Assembly (NCBI GenBank): GCA_038049695.1
Contig: CP142453.1
Coordinates: 109,839,501-109,903,500 of the forward strand
Source: Cinnamomum chago
Taxonomy: Eukaryota; Streptophyta; Magnoliopsida; Laurales; Lauraceae
Direction of reading: 5' to 3'
Length of the DNA: 64,000 nucleotides
In this document: piece by piece, positions 23,319 through 33,732 of the stretch
How positions within the stretch are numbered: the stretch's first letter is position 1
Layout: each line of letters starts with the position of its first letter
Position numbers and translations under genes: made by a program
Notes under the pieces: model-generated
Database searches by the model: none
What the model was told of the DNA's origin: nothing
What the model saw: only the letters and a program-made list of their open reading frames with translations

Positions 23319-26300
23319 CCGCCGCGCGCGCGCGCGCATTGGTATTCTGTAGTGACGAAGTTTAATAATGTTGAACCGATGTGCTTTAGTCCAAGAATTA
23401 GGCTGGCTTGTTACCAGGTGGGCCACTGTATGGATAACCTAAGACATAACAGTTGGCTGATGATTCACATTATATATGCTCTTGGAGTTTGTTGAGTGGA
23501 TCAGCTTGCTTTATGAAGTATGTGATCCATATGGTGGTCCCTGTCTCATGCATTGCTTTGATGTGGCACACCTGTGGTTCCATAGAAAGGGTAATGGAGC
23601 CGCAACAGCATCGAAGCAAAGATTTCTGCAGTTATTTGTTCTCGTACCATGATGATTCTGTAAAGATTTGCAATTTTTGAGGACATCTGATATTTTGATA
23701 ATTTTGACATTTTTTTTAATCTGTGAACTTTATCTAACTACAGATAGAACTTAATCTACCTACCTATCTGTAGTTTTGACTGAATCCTTGATCTTGTTTT
23801 AATCCAGGCTGATGTTCTTGAATATTATGACCAGACTGTATCTTCTCCTAGTGGATCTTTCTATATACCAGCTGTCCTGAGGGTATGCAATTAATCCTAT
23901 GAATTTTAACTTTGTCGTATAGTTGTTGAATTGGACTAGTACCTCCTACTTGTACTCTCCATTGCATAGATCAATTTTTTTCAACTTACTAAGCCTTCCC
24001 CTATTTTCAGGTTCCACATTTATTGCAGGTTGTTAAGAGAAGAAGGATTAGACACCACCTAAGTCGTAAAAACATATTTTTTCGGGATATTTTTACTTGC
24101 CAGTGAGTACCCATCTGAATCACAGATTTATCGTTAGGAGTGTTTCATTGCAACCCATCTTACAGTCAGTTGAATCAGTGTTGATTTCAGGCTGTATAAA
24201 CTTAGAAATCAAACTATAGGAGCACTGTTTTCTGATTTTTTGAACCGCAACTGATATGCTGTCAGAAAGAATGTTGATTTGGGCTGGAAAAAACAGAAAA
24301 AATATTATCTCTCTTAATGTGATTTCCAATATCTTTTCTGCACTGAATGCATAGTGGATTATATAGCCTTCCATTATGCTTAACATATCAAACCACTTGC
24401 AATTTTTGATACATCCAAGTGCATGATAATGGTTGGCAGATGCAATTATTTTCACTTCTTGGTGATTTTATTAACAAGCATTTATTACGTGACGAGGGTT
24501 ATTTTGAGCATGCTTAGGGATTTAAGAATCAGGCCTTCATTTAATTCACAACTAGTTTACCTGCATTTAAAAAAAAAAAAAAACATGCGTCAGATATTTG
24601 CCAAAATTCATGGGAGTTTAAATCCAAAAAAATGGTTGGGTTCACCTAAGATTTGATTAAAGACTAGGTTTGGCTGCCTCATTGTGAGAGGATTGAAAAG
24701 AATAGTTCATGATATCTTAAAATTTTTAACTTTTTTGGAAATTAATTTTAAAAAACATTTATAACATGAGATGTTCAATAAAAAATGAACATGGACTTTT
24801 GATCATCATCATCACCACCAAAGCCTTGTTCCAACTATGATGGGTCGGCTGCATGAATTTTGTTTGGCCATTCTATTTTATCCTGACCAAATCCTTGAAA
24901 TATGTTCCACTTCTTCAAATCTATCCTTACTGCTTCCATGACTTGTGACTTGGATTCGACTTGTCTAATGCAAAAATATACATTTATAAACATGCATTCA
25001 TGATAATCAAATTAATAAATTTATATACATAAGAAAAATACTAAATAAGGAAAATAAAAGGGAAAAAAATTCTTGCATATTACATATTTTTTAGTCCAAG
25101 TATCGAATGTAAGAAATCAAATTTAAGTTTCAAATTACATTCCAATCATCAATTTTAAATTATTGACTTCAAATCTCGAGCATAATTACTTAAAAATAAA
25201 TATCAATTGTTTAAAATCAGATCTATTAATCAAATCTTTAGAATGAATACAACTTACTAAAATGAGGTGACTTGGCTGAGCCTCCCTGGTATTTGACTTG
25301 GTACTTTGTGAAAACGAGATGACTTGGGAAAGTCAAAAGTCAACTTGTCAAGTTTTACTACCTTGCTTCGTCTATGACCTACCTGCATAAAGAAACTTTT
25401 CATTACCGGCATTGTTGCTGGCCTACGTTGGACATGTCTAGTCCATCTCAAATGAGTCTCTTTTAATTCATAATCTACAGAACCATTCAAAAAGAGAGAG
25501 AGAGAGAGAGAGAAAAGAAATTATAATCTACCGATGCTACCCCTAAAAATGCTTCTGAATGTTCTCATTTTTTATTCTATCTTTCATGGGTTTACTACAC
25601 TTCTATTTTAATATTTGCATTCATGCTATACTCATTTTCTTGCATGCATTGTTTCCTTATTGACCAACATTCTACTTCATAGTTCATAGCTGATCTAATC
25701 GCTGCTTGTAAACTTTTTCTTTCAATATTACTGATATACACTAATCACATAGTACTTTAGAAACAAGTGTCCACTTCAACCATCCAGGCTTGATCCTATG
25801 TTCAACATCCTCCTCAATCTTCCCATTCTTACTAATTACAAAGCCAATGTATCGAAATGACTCTCTTTGTAGTGTCTCTTGAGCTTCAGATCTTACAAAA
25901 GTTACATCTTTTTACACATTCCCATTGAAGTTGCAATTCATATATTTTGCCTTTGTTCGACTTATTCTAAAGCTCTTGGATTCTAAAGCTTCCCACCATC
26001 TCTTAAGTTTTGAATCCACACCATCTCTCGATTGGTCCGCCAACACTATATCATTTCCAAACAATATACACCAAGGTACCTTCTTTTAAATATGAGCAGT
26101 TAACTCATCTATAATCAGCCCAAAGAAATAAGGGCTTAAAGCTAGACCCTTGTGCAAAGTTGCAAACATATGGTCACTGGAAACTAACCTATATCTCCAC
26201 AAGTAGTTCTTATACTCGTTACCGCTCCCTCGTACATGTCTTTAATATTCATTAATATAACCTATTAGTACACTCCTTTTATCTAAAACTCATCAAATTA

Positions 26301-29300
26301 AATCTTTAGGTACCTTGTCATACGCTTTCTCTAGGTTGATATAGGCCATAAAGTTTTTTGTTTTCTCCTCTCTCAGTATTTTTTAATCAATTGTCTAAGT
26401 GAGAAGGTGACTTTCATAGTTGACTTCCCTGTCATGAAGACAAATTAATTTTTCAGATATCTTGGTATTTCGTCTAAGTTTTTGTTCCATACTCTCTCTC
26501 ACATTTTCATAGTGCGACTCATAAGTTTAATCCTATGATAATTGGTGCAACTTTGTATATCTTATGTGTTCTTGTGACAACTTTGTATATCTTATGTGTT
26601 CTGAGGTACCACAACAACTTCTCGATTCAACCAACATTTTCTTTGTCCTTAATAACTTATTGAAGAGTCTTGTTAACCAAATCCATCATCCTCTAAAGCA
26701 TTTCCAAGTCTCTATTGGAATGTCATTTTGACTTCGTAGCCTTTCCTATTGAGTATCTATTGGAATGTCATTTCCAAGTCTCTATTGGAATGTCATTTTG
26801 ACTTCGTAGCCTTTCCTATTGAGTATGGGCTTTTTTTTTGTGACAAAAGAAGTACTGAAATGGAAAAATATGCTTTTCTTCTTTCTTTTAATGCTTAGAT
26901 GGAAAAAAAAGAAATCTTGATCCCATGTCATCGCTCATTAGTTCACTATAAAAAAAATACTTAAATAAAAAATAATCATTCTATGCACTAATTTAAAGCG
27001 ATGAGAGATGTGAATACCAAAGTTGGATCTAGTGTCTAGACACGTCTTCCTTCTTAAGAGTGTTGTGATCTCATTATCCTTCCTAGAGACATTTGAAAGA
27101 AATTCTGAATTTCAAAATCTCGTCTATCCTCCAGGTGTCCAAAATAGTAAACACTATGACCTACCTAGGGACTGAGATCTTTACTCCACTTAGGGGCTGT
27201 GAATGGATTTGTCTCCTTATGAAAATTCGCAAACGGATAGCGAATTGGAAAGGGACGATGTTATCCCTAGCAGGGAGATTTATTCTAATTCAATCAGTGT
27301 GCATGTAGACCCCAAACTATTGGTCATCACATCAGCACCTCCCTACCGAAGTCGGTAGTTCTCTCTGTTCCTTATTTAATCTTTCTTTTGGTTGGGCCAA
27401 AACAACAGCGATGCCGACACCTATCTTACATTGCCTTGTTGGATCAAGTCTCCCAACCAACTGCCATGGTGACTTGGACATTTGAGACCTCTCTAGTCAA
27501 AGCCCAAGCTTTAATAGCACACACGATCTAGAGGCTTATTGCTAATCCGAAAGCCTTTTGGGCCTCCCTTCTACACCACAAGCACCTTCGCAATTCCACT
27601 CTTGACCTCTTGTTTGCCGAAACCCGAAACAGATTGACTTTCAGTTTTGGAAACTGATCCTCGCAGATAATGATGCCTGTGATTACTGTCAGAACTTGGT
27701 CTGGGTGGCACCCTTAACCACGTGGCGTAGCATGTCAACCACAGGCTTTAAAAGTGAGTCTCCACCAGCCTGCAATGGAAATATCCAAGTCCTGATCCTG
27801 GGCTTATATCAAACTCCATCTTAACTCAACATGACGTCTTTTAAAACCGTGCGGCCCCGGAAACCGTAAGAACTCTGGAGTCAAGCGTTCTCAGGCAAGA
27901 ACAGTACTAGGATGGGATGGGTGACCTCCTGGGAAGTCCCGCGCTAGCTCGTGTGCCAAAGCGGACAATTTCATATTGAGTTGGGCGGGGCTGTGATAAT
28001 TACCTTCCTTTGATGATAGTAAACACCCAAGAAAATTTGTGCTTATGCATGAATTCCATGAAAACAGTAATGAGTAAAGCCGTAAGTGAACTTTAATAGC
28101 CCTTACCCCAAAATTGATGGTGTGTATGATTTTAAAGATTGGATAACAATAAGTATTATTATTTTGAATTGGTGAAATATTAGATAATTATTCTACCTAT
28201 TAGAAGTGTCTACAAGATGTGCATGTGGATCCTTTTAAGAGACTAAGAGTTCAGTTCATCATTCTAACATCCAAAAGAGCTTTCTTACTGATAGTCAAGT
28301 GCTAGATGGAATCCTAATAACTAATGAACGTGTTGATGAAGGAGCAAAGTTGAGGAAACTAGAATTGATTCATGATGCCTTGGTGATGAGGTATCGCAAA
28401 CCTTGCTAGATCTTTGTTCAAAATACTCACCAAGGTAAAAGGTATTCGTTGATGGCTGGTGCAAATATTATACTTATCGAGAGGTTCGAGTACAAAGTAG
28501 AAATTATGATTTCCAAAGCTTTGTTCTATAGGTGATAAGTCAAAGACGGCGAGGGGTATGGGTTTGGGGAACTTGGAATTAATAAATTGGTCTTTACTAG
28601 CGAAGTGGTGGTGGAGATATGAGGAAGAAAAAGAGGCACTATGGAGGAGAATCAATGTCAAAGTATGGGGAGGATGAATTGGGGTGGTTTTAAAAAAATG
28701 TCCCTAGGTATAGGTTGTTAGGTCTTTGGGCTGTTATTTCCAGTTTTGGGGATGTCTCAAAAGTCAGGGGGGAGGTCTTTGTCAAAGGTTTGGGTTTTAT
28801 TGTGGGGTAGGGAGATAGAGTTTGTTTTTGGTTTGATGATTGGGTGGGAGTATGCCTCCTACGTTTTTTGTTTCCTAGATTATTTAGGGTTGTGTCCAAT
28901 AAAGAATGTTTAGTCAAAGAGTGTTATGTCTGGGTTGGTAATACGATGTCCTGGGATATTAGTGTTAGGAGGGCCCTTCATCAAATAGAGTTTGGGGAGC
29001 ATGAGTCCTTGTTGTGTCTTTTAGCTAATGTTGTTTTATGCAGGGATTCTTCTTATCGTCGCATTTGGAAGCCAGATTCCACAGGATCTTTTTCCTCGAG
29101 GTCCTACCGGGAGATTGATTCCTCAAGTGCAGCATGGTCCCCATGTGGATGGGTCTTGGCCCTCCCAAAGTGGAGGCCTTTTGTTGGTTGGTGGTGAGGG
29201 GCAAGTTCTCAACAGCGGATGATTTAAGAAGGGGGCTGATGTCGATGGATATTTCTGATATGTTTTGCCTATGTAGGAGGGAGATGGAATCAGTAGATCA

Positions 29301-30618
29301 TCTGTTTTTACATTGCCATGTCGCTTCGTTTATTTGGAGGTATTTTCTTAAAGCATGTGGTGTGAGTTGGTGTTTTCCAGGTTCTGTACCGATGTTTTTT
29401 TAGGCTTGGAAGGGGATGCCATTGGTTGGAAATGGTACGATTTTATGGAGGATCATCCCTCTTTCCATCCTTGGTCAATTTGGAAAGAGAGAAATGATAG
29501 AATTTTTCTTAGAAAAGAATCGTCAAGGGAGGATCTATTGGCTCTTGTGCAATTAAGGATTGCCAATTGGGCATGTGCTAGAAAGGAATTTGCAGACATC
29601 AAGATTGATAACATCATGCATAGTTGGGGAGGGTGTTTGAAGATGGGAGGTTTCAATAGGAAAATGAAAGCTTGTTGGTTCCTTCCTTCATTTGGAGTTC
29701 TAAAGTTCAATGTAGACGGAGCCAGCTAAAGGAAAACCAGGTTTGGCTGGTATTGGGGGTGTCCTAAGAAATCACAAAGGGGAGGTTATCTATATGTTTT
29801 CCAAGCATGTTGGGATCAAAGACTCTATTGAAGCAGAAGCTCTGGCCATATTGGAAGCTCTTCACGTTTATCATTCCTCATATCAACAAAATCTAATTGT
29901 GCAGAGTGACTCAGCTAATGCCATTTCCTAGGTGAAATCTATGAAAGGACCTTGGAAAATGCAATTCATTTTCAAGGAAATCAATGTTCTAGTTTGAAGC
30001 TTACAAGTTTTGTTTCAGCACGTTAGTAGTGTTAAGTAGTTGTTTATGCAACTTCCTATCACTAATTGGTTTTGGGATTACTAGCTAGCAATTTTGTCAT
30101 GGTATCAGAGCTAGAGGTCTTGAGTTTGAAACCACGCAGGGCAAAAATGCCCCATGCCGCATTTTGTGTTTGTGCGGGTGTGCATGTGCGCCGAGCAAGA
30201 AGGCCCCATGCTGCGTTTTGGTCTTGTGCGGGCATGTGCTTGGGTTCTGGGCAGTGCCGCCCCCCCCCCCCCCCCGGGGGGGCTTCTTATCACCAATTGG
30301 TTTTGGGATTACCGACTAGCAACTCTATCAAGTAGATCGGCAAATGAAATGGAGGATTGTCTAGCTAAGCAAGGGGTAGATCGGTCTTATACTCTTAGCT
30401 CTTAGTGCTCCTATAATGTAGTTGTGATTCGTGGCTGGTATATTTCTCTTATACCCGTGCACCTTTGATAGGTTTTTTTGTGTTGTGCCTTCTTTCTCTT
30501 TAATGAAAGTTTAATGTTATAAAAAAAGGCTTTGTTCTATATGTTGAGAGGAAGAGGAAAATGCATACCCCTTATGGCTCCATTGCAATGGTTAGAAATC
30601 ATATAGGGCCATTTCATA

Positions 30619-30668
<50 letters not shown>

Positions 30669-33600
30669 CGCGCGCGCCCATATCTCTAACCCATGACATA
30701 ATGTTGTAAACCAAAGGTTTAAACCATCAAGACAAGGTAGAGATTGGGCATTTCATAAATCTTTCTGTGGAGAAACTTTTGTATATGAAATGGGTTCACT
30801 ACTCGAGACGTGAGTAGTTAGAGTTGGCTGTGTACCTTTGAGTATACTAGATACTGTTTAAAAAAGTATGGGAGAAAAATCCTTGACGGGTATGGAGACT
30901 TTCCCAAGTTAATGGTATGATTGGGGAATCTCTTCTAGATTCCCATACATGCATTCAAGGAGAGATTGATGGGTATGCTTGAAACTTGTGAGGTGGGAGT
31001 ATCTTCTGTATTTTTCAAGATTAACGGTGTGATGCATAGAACTTAGGTTGGTTAACATATGTGGATTATCTACTATGTTTGAGAGGAAAGGAACAATAGA
31101 TGCTGGGTACGGAAGTTGGACCTTCAAACAAGAATTAAATCTGATAAGGTTGAGTTGCCTCCTACTTAGAAACTAAGAAAGAATTCTCAAGGTGGAAGAC
31201 TTAGGCGAATGTACGATCTTAATGTGACTATTTCATTGACTTTTTCCTTGCCTTTTTTCTTCTTTGGACAACTTGTGAGAAAGATGTCTCATAGATATCC
31301 CTGGATTCATGTTTTGTTGTACCTTTTGAAACAAATTTATTCACGCTTTTTTGGCTCATATTTGTATTTGTTTCAATTGACTCAATCTGGAGAAAAAGAC
31401 TGATAACATCAGTTTCTACCGATAGTCTGACAAAAGATGTGAAACCTACAATATTCAACCATACACCAGAGTCTATTAACATTCCACTGGAAATTTACTT
31501 TACTAACTTGAAATTTTCAATAGGATGCTTGACATGGCAGTTGGGCGTTCCAACAAGTATTAAATTTGATAAGGTTGATTTGCCTCTTACATAGAATTTC
31601 GAAAGAAGTCAAATGTTCCAAGGTAGAAGACATATTAGGCAAATGGAAGTTCTTAATACTATTTACCTGACTGTTTTCTTGACTTTTTTTCTTCCTTGAA
31701 CGACTTATGAGAAAGATATCTCATAGACATCCCTGGATTCATGTTTTTTGTAACTTTTGAAATAATCTGTTGTTGACTCACATTTTTATTTGTTTCAAAT
31801 TTTCAATTGCCTCACTCTGGAGAAAAAGACTGATAACATCAATTTCTACCGATAGTCTGACAACAGATTTGAAGACTCCAATATTCAACCATACACCAGC
31901 ATCTATTAATATTCCACTGGAAATTTGCTTTACTAACTTGATGGTAAGCATTCATCTGTAAAAGAAAAGAAGTCAATTTTAGGCAATATTTTTGCTGCTT
32001 GAGCATCCACCTTGGCATGGACTACATATCCCAACCCTGTGCCAAGGGTCTCATCATGTTACATGGATTTTGCAATTCCCTTTCAAGTTTAGTTGTGCTC
32101 TTTCATGTCATCTGTGTGGTTAATACTCAACTGAAAGAACGAATCATTTGTACCTCGTGCCCCTTACTTTGATCTTAAAGGCCTATGAACTATCTCTGTT
32201 TTAATGGACTAACTGGAAGCAAAGTATGATTCCATGTATGTTACTAATATCATATGTAATATCTTTTTTATTCACAGATATTGTTCTTCCCGAGAGAACT
32301 TGACTGTTGATCATGTATTGCCGATTTCACGAGGTGGTGAATGGAAATGGGAGAATCTGGTATGCATGATTGTTTGATCTCAATTTGGGTTTAATGTTTA
32401 TTATCTTCTTGTTTTTTATCCATATATATGTTTTGTTTTAAATGGGCACACATCCCCATTTTTATTAAATGTGACACATTCCTTTACTTTTGTGTAAAAT
32501 GACCAAAATGACGTTAGGAAAACTTATCAGTATTTGACAACTTGCATATATTTTACATTGCCAAAAATGTATTCCTAAAAGTGGCTAAAAGAATAAACAA
32601 AGGTGAAGATCTACATATGTCCATCAAATAATCTTCCCTTCAATGGAAAAAGAATGAAGGGAAGGTGGAAAATGAATACCCAGCCATCACCCTAGTAAAT
32701 CAAATCCTAAAAAAAGCGAAGGTCCCACCTGTATCTCCTCCTTACATCTTTCACCATCGTCTTTTAATGATCCTCTGTTGGAATGCATTTTACCATCAAT
32801 ACAGTCTACTTTTAAACAGTATTCCCTATTTTCTCCAATCTAGTTCTGATTGTTCATATGCATCACATGTGCCTGCTTTTCTAGTACACTGTCACTTGAG
32901 ATAGTCATCAGAGTAAATTTTGGTCTCCTGTCCACTAGCCATTCTGATTTGAATGCACTATATCTGGGTTTATGAGGAATTATTTGGTGTTTAATGCCTT
33001 ATCCGGGTCCTTATAGGAGCGTGTAACTTGGTTTGCATGGAACTCAAGTTCATTAATTTGGAGCACCCGAACAACATGTAAACCGAGTTACTTGGTAACC
33101 TACTTTCAGCAAAAACCAAATGGCACCATTTTCCTAATAAATTTCTTAATTATAGTCATCGAGTCAGTGAATTACTTGGTAATAGTAGTTGTTTGGATCT
33201 GCCGCTTTGAATGTGATGTGTAATCGATCTGTTGCCCTTTTATGTCTCCTTTGCTTGATAAATTTTATTTCCTTAAGGAACAGATGAAAAATGTTTTCTC
33301 AAATTTTAATCAAAGAAGTTTCTTATTATTATTAATTTGGTTCCAATTTGACCAGATGTCTTTGAAGAGTCAATATTGTTTTACTATTATTGCTGTCATT
33401 CATCTTATCATGCAGGTTACTGCTTGTGCAAAATGCAATTCAAAAAAAGGGCAGAAAACTCTGGAGGAAGCAAGCATGAAGCTGATTAAGGTCCCAAAGG
33501 TCAGCCAGCTTTATCTATGCCTACTTCTCTATGCTATATATTATCCACTTCCTGTTCTTCATTGATTGATATGGGTTAGTAGCTGCTTTACATTTATATG

Positions 33601-33732
33601 TTGTAGGTTCCAAAAGACTACGACATACTTGCCATACCTTTGACAACTGCAGCTATAAAGATGCTTCGGATGAAAAAAGGGGTGCCTGATGAGTGGCGTC
33701 AGTACCTAGCAAAGCCAATTTCAGAGCCATGA
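20737..33732 (+). CDS. HNH endonuclease-fold protein of bacterial/cyanobacterial type, complete, 7 exons
   Basis: Exons: 20737-21041, 23159-23213, 23808-23882, 24011-24102, 32278-32359, 33416-33499, 33607-33732; frame is continuous, 272 aa. Residues 1-100 are variable with an acidic stretch (NDDYDEDDYQKDD). From about residue 93 the protein reads like bacterial HNH proteins: LVLDISYRPVNVVCWRRAIC, then EKADVLEYYDQTVSSPSGSF. The HNH zinc-binding module spans about 175-215: C175-x2-C178, D187-H188, SRGG 193-196, N202, C207-x2-C210-N211. All expected metal and zinc ligands are present, so the fold should be intact. In plants this is a small conserved family annotated only as HNH endonuclease; substrate and location are unknown to me, and plastid targeting is a guess, with no clear transit peptide. 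Intron 4 (24103-32277, 8.2 kb) splits the Q codon between C175 and C178 and is full of retroelements. The ATG at 20737 is the first in frame. Confidence 0.9.
21191..21226. repeat. (TTA)n microsatellite
   Basis: About eleven TTA units in HNH intron 1. Confidence 0.95.
22605..22765. repeat. Dispersed repeat, copy A (HNH intron 1)
   Basis: AAAGGTGAAGAATGTACA, CCATCAAATAGTTTCCCCTT and CTCCACCTTATATC blocks match, in order, 32585-32765 in intron 5 of the same gene. Unclassified; no TIR or tail recognised. Confidence 0.65.
23287..23337. repeat. Poly-C tract of about 31 bases followed by (CG)n
   Basis: In HNH intron 2. Such tracts are unstable and their length in an assembly is unreliable. Confidence 0.9.
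24797..26400 (-). mobile_element. Decayed RTE-clade LINE, antisense in HNH intron 4
   Basis: On the minus strand, in order: reverse transcriptase motif YINLEKAYDKVP (about 26340-26310), CILFGNDIVLADQSR (about 26075-26030, the position of the FADD catalytic box, here FGND), YMNCNFNG, GFVISKNGKIEEDVEHRIK (about 25850-25790), ELKETHLRWTRHVQRRP (about 25470-25415) and the C-terminal WNIFQGFGQDKIEW...KIHAADPS (about 24920-24835). The 3' end is a (GAT)n-type tail at 24797-24815. A/T-rich sequence (about 24965-25250) interrupts it. Stops, frameshifts and the altered FADD show it is inactive. Confidence 0.85.
25492..25513. repeat. (GA)n microsatellite
   Basis: Eleven GA units inside the RTE remnant. 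Confidence 0.95.
26701..26826. repeat. 70-bp tandem duplication
   Basis: TTTCCAAGTCTCTATTGGAA and the following bases recur exactly 70 bases downstream (26701 and 26771), within HNH intron 4. Confidence 0.9.
27093..27681 (+). mobile_element. L1-type LINE fragment A
   Basis: Translated pieces match the C-terminal part of plant L1 reverse transcriptase: IRKRIANWKGTMLSLAGRFI near 27210-27290 (family pattern R..L..WKG..LS.GGR..LI), then QPTAMVTW and RLIANPKAFWASLLHHKHLR near 27450-27595. Stops and frame changes are frequent. The Cassandra solo LTR interrupts or ends it at 27682. Confidence 0.75.
27687..27998 (+). mobile_element. Cassandra-type solo LTR carrying a 5S rRNA-like sequence
   Basis: Starts TGTCAGAAC, ends GGGGCTGTGATA and is flanked by a perfect 5-bp duplication ATTAC (27682-27686, 27999-28003). 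Positions 27870-27947 resemble plant 5S rRNA including its internal promoter: AGAACTCTGGAGTCAAGCGT, then AGTACTAGGATGGG and GGGTGACCTCCTGGGAAGTC. A GATGG duplication and weak 5' half mean it is not a working 5S gene. Cassandra is the TRIM family known to carry 5S sequence in its LTRs; only one LTR is present here. Confidence 0.82.
28531..30528 (+). mobile_element. L1-type LINE B, 5'-truncated, with zf-RVT and RNase H remnants
   Basis: Bracketed by a perfect 13-bp TSD GCTTTGTTCTATA (28518-28530, 30529-30541), with a short poly-A tail. Order of remnants: LLAKWWWRYEEEKEALWRR region near 28590-28650; WKPDSTGSFSSRSY near 29065; the zf-RVT finger (PPKVEAFCWL, FCLCRREMESVDHLFLHC near 29150-29320); WKERNDRIF near 29480; RNase H start VLKFNVDGAS (29698-29727), AGIGGVLRNHKGEVIY, and SANEMEDCLAKQGVD near 30340-30375. 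The RNase H region is interrupted by a TRIM. Several stops. Confidence 0.9.
30030..30330 (+). mobile_element. TRIM/SMART-like miniature LTR element, 301 bp, nested in LINE B
   Basis: The left LTR 30030-30099 begins TGTTAAG and ends TGTCA. It is followed at once by the primer-binding site TGGTATCAGAGC (30100-30111), complementary to the 3' end of initiator tRNA-Met. The right LTR ends at 30330 (CAATTGGTTTTGGGATTACC then CTATCA); its first 20 or so bases are not visible next to a poly-C/G tract. The 5-bp TSD AGTAG is perfect (30025-30029, 30331-30335), and removing the element restores LINE RNase H sequence. The interior has a diverged 48-bp tandem duplication. Confidence 0.85.
30622..30676. 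repeat. (CT)n then (TG/CG)n microsatellite
   Basis: About 21 CT units followed by alternating TGTGTGCGCGCGCG. Confidence 0.95.
31119..31945. repeat. Diverged 430-bp tandem duplication in HNH intron 4
   Basis: Unit 1 (about 31119-31520) and unit 2 (about 31546-31945) share long blocks such as GGAGAAAAAGACTGATAACA (31388 and 31818) and ATTCAACCATACACCAG, at an offset of about 430. No coding content recognised. Confidence 0.85.
32585..32765. repeat. Dispersed repeat, copy B (HNH intron 5)
   Basis: Diverged partner of the 22605-22765 repeat, same orientation: AAAGGTGAAGATCTACATA, CCATCAAATAATCTTCCCTT, CTCCTCCTTACATC. Confidence 0.65.

Noticed and set aside
27870..27947. Functional 5S rRNA gene
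   Set aside because: The 5' half is diverged, an insertion disrupts the conserved GGATGGG region, and it sits inside an LTR with its own TSD.
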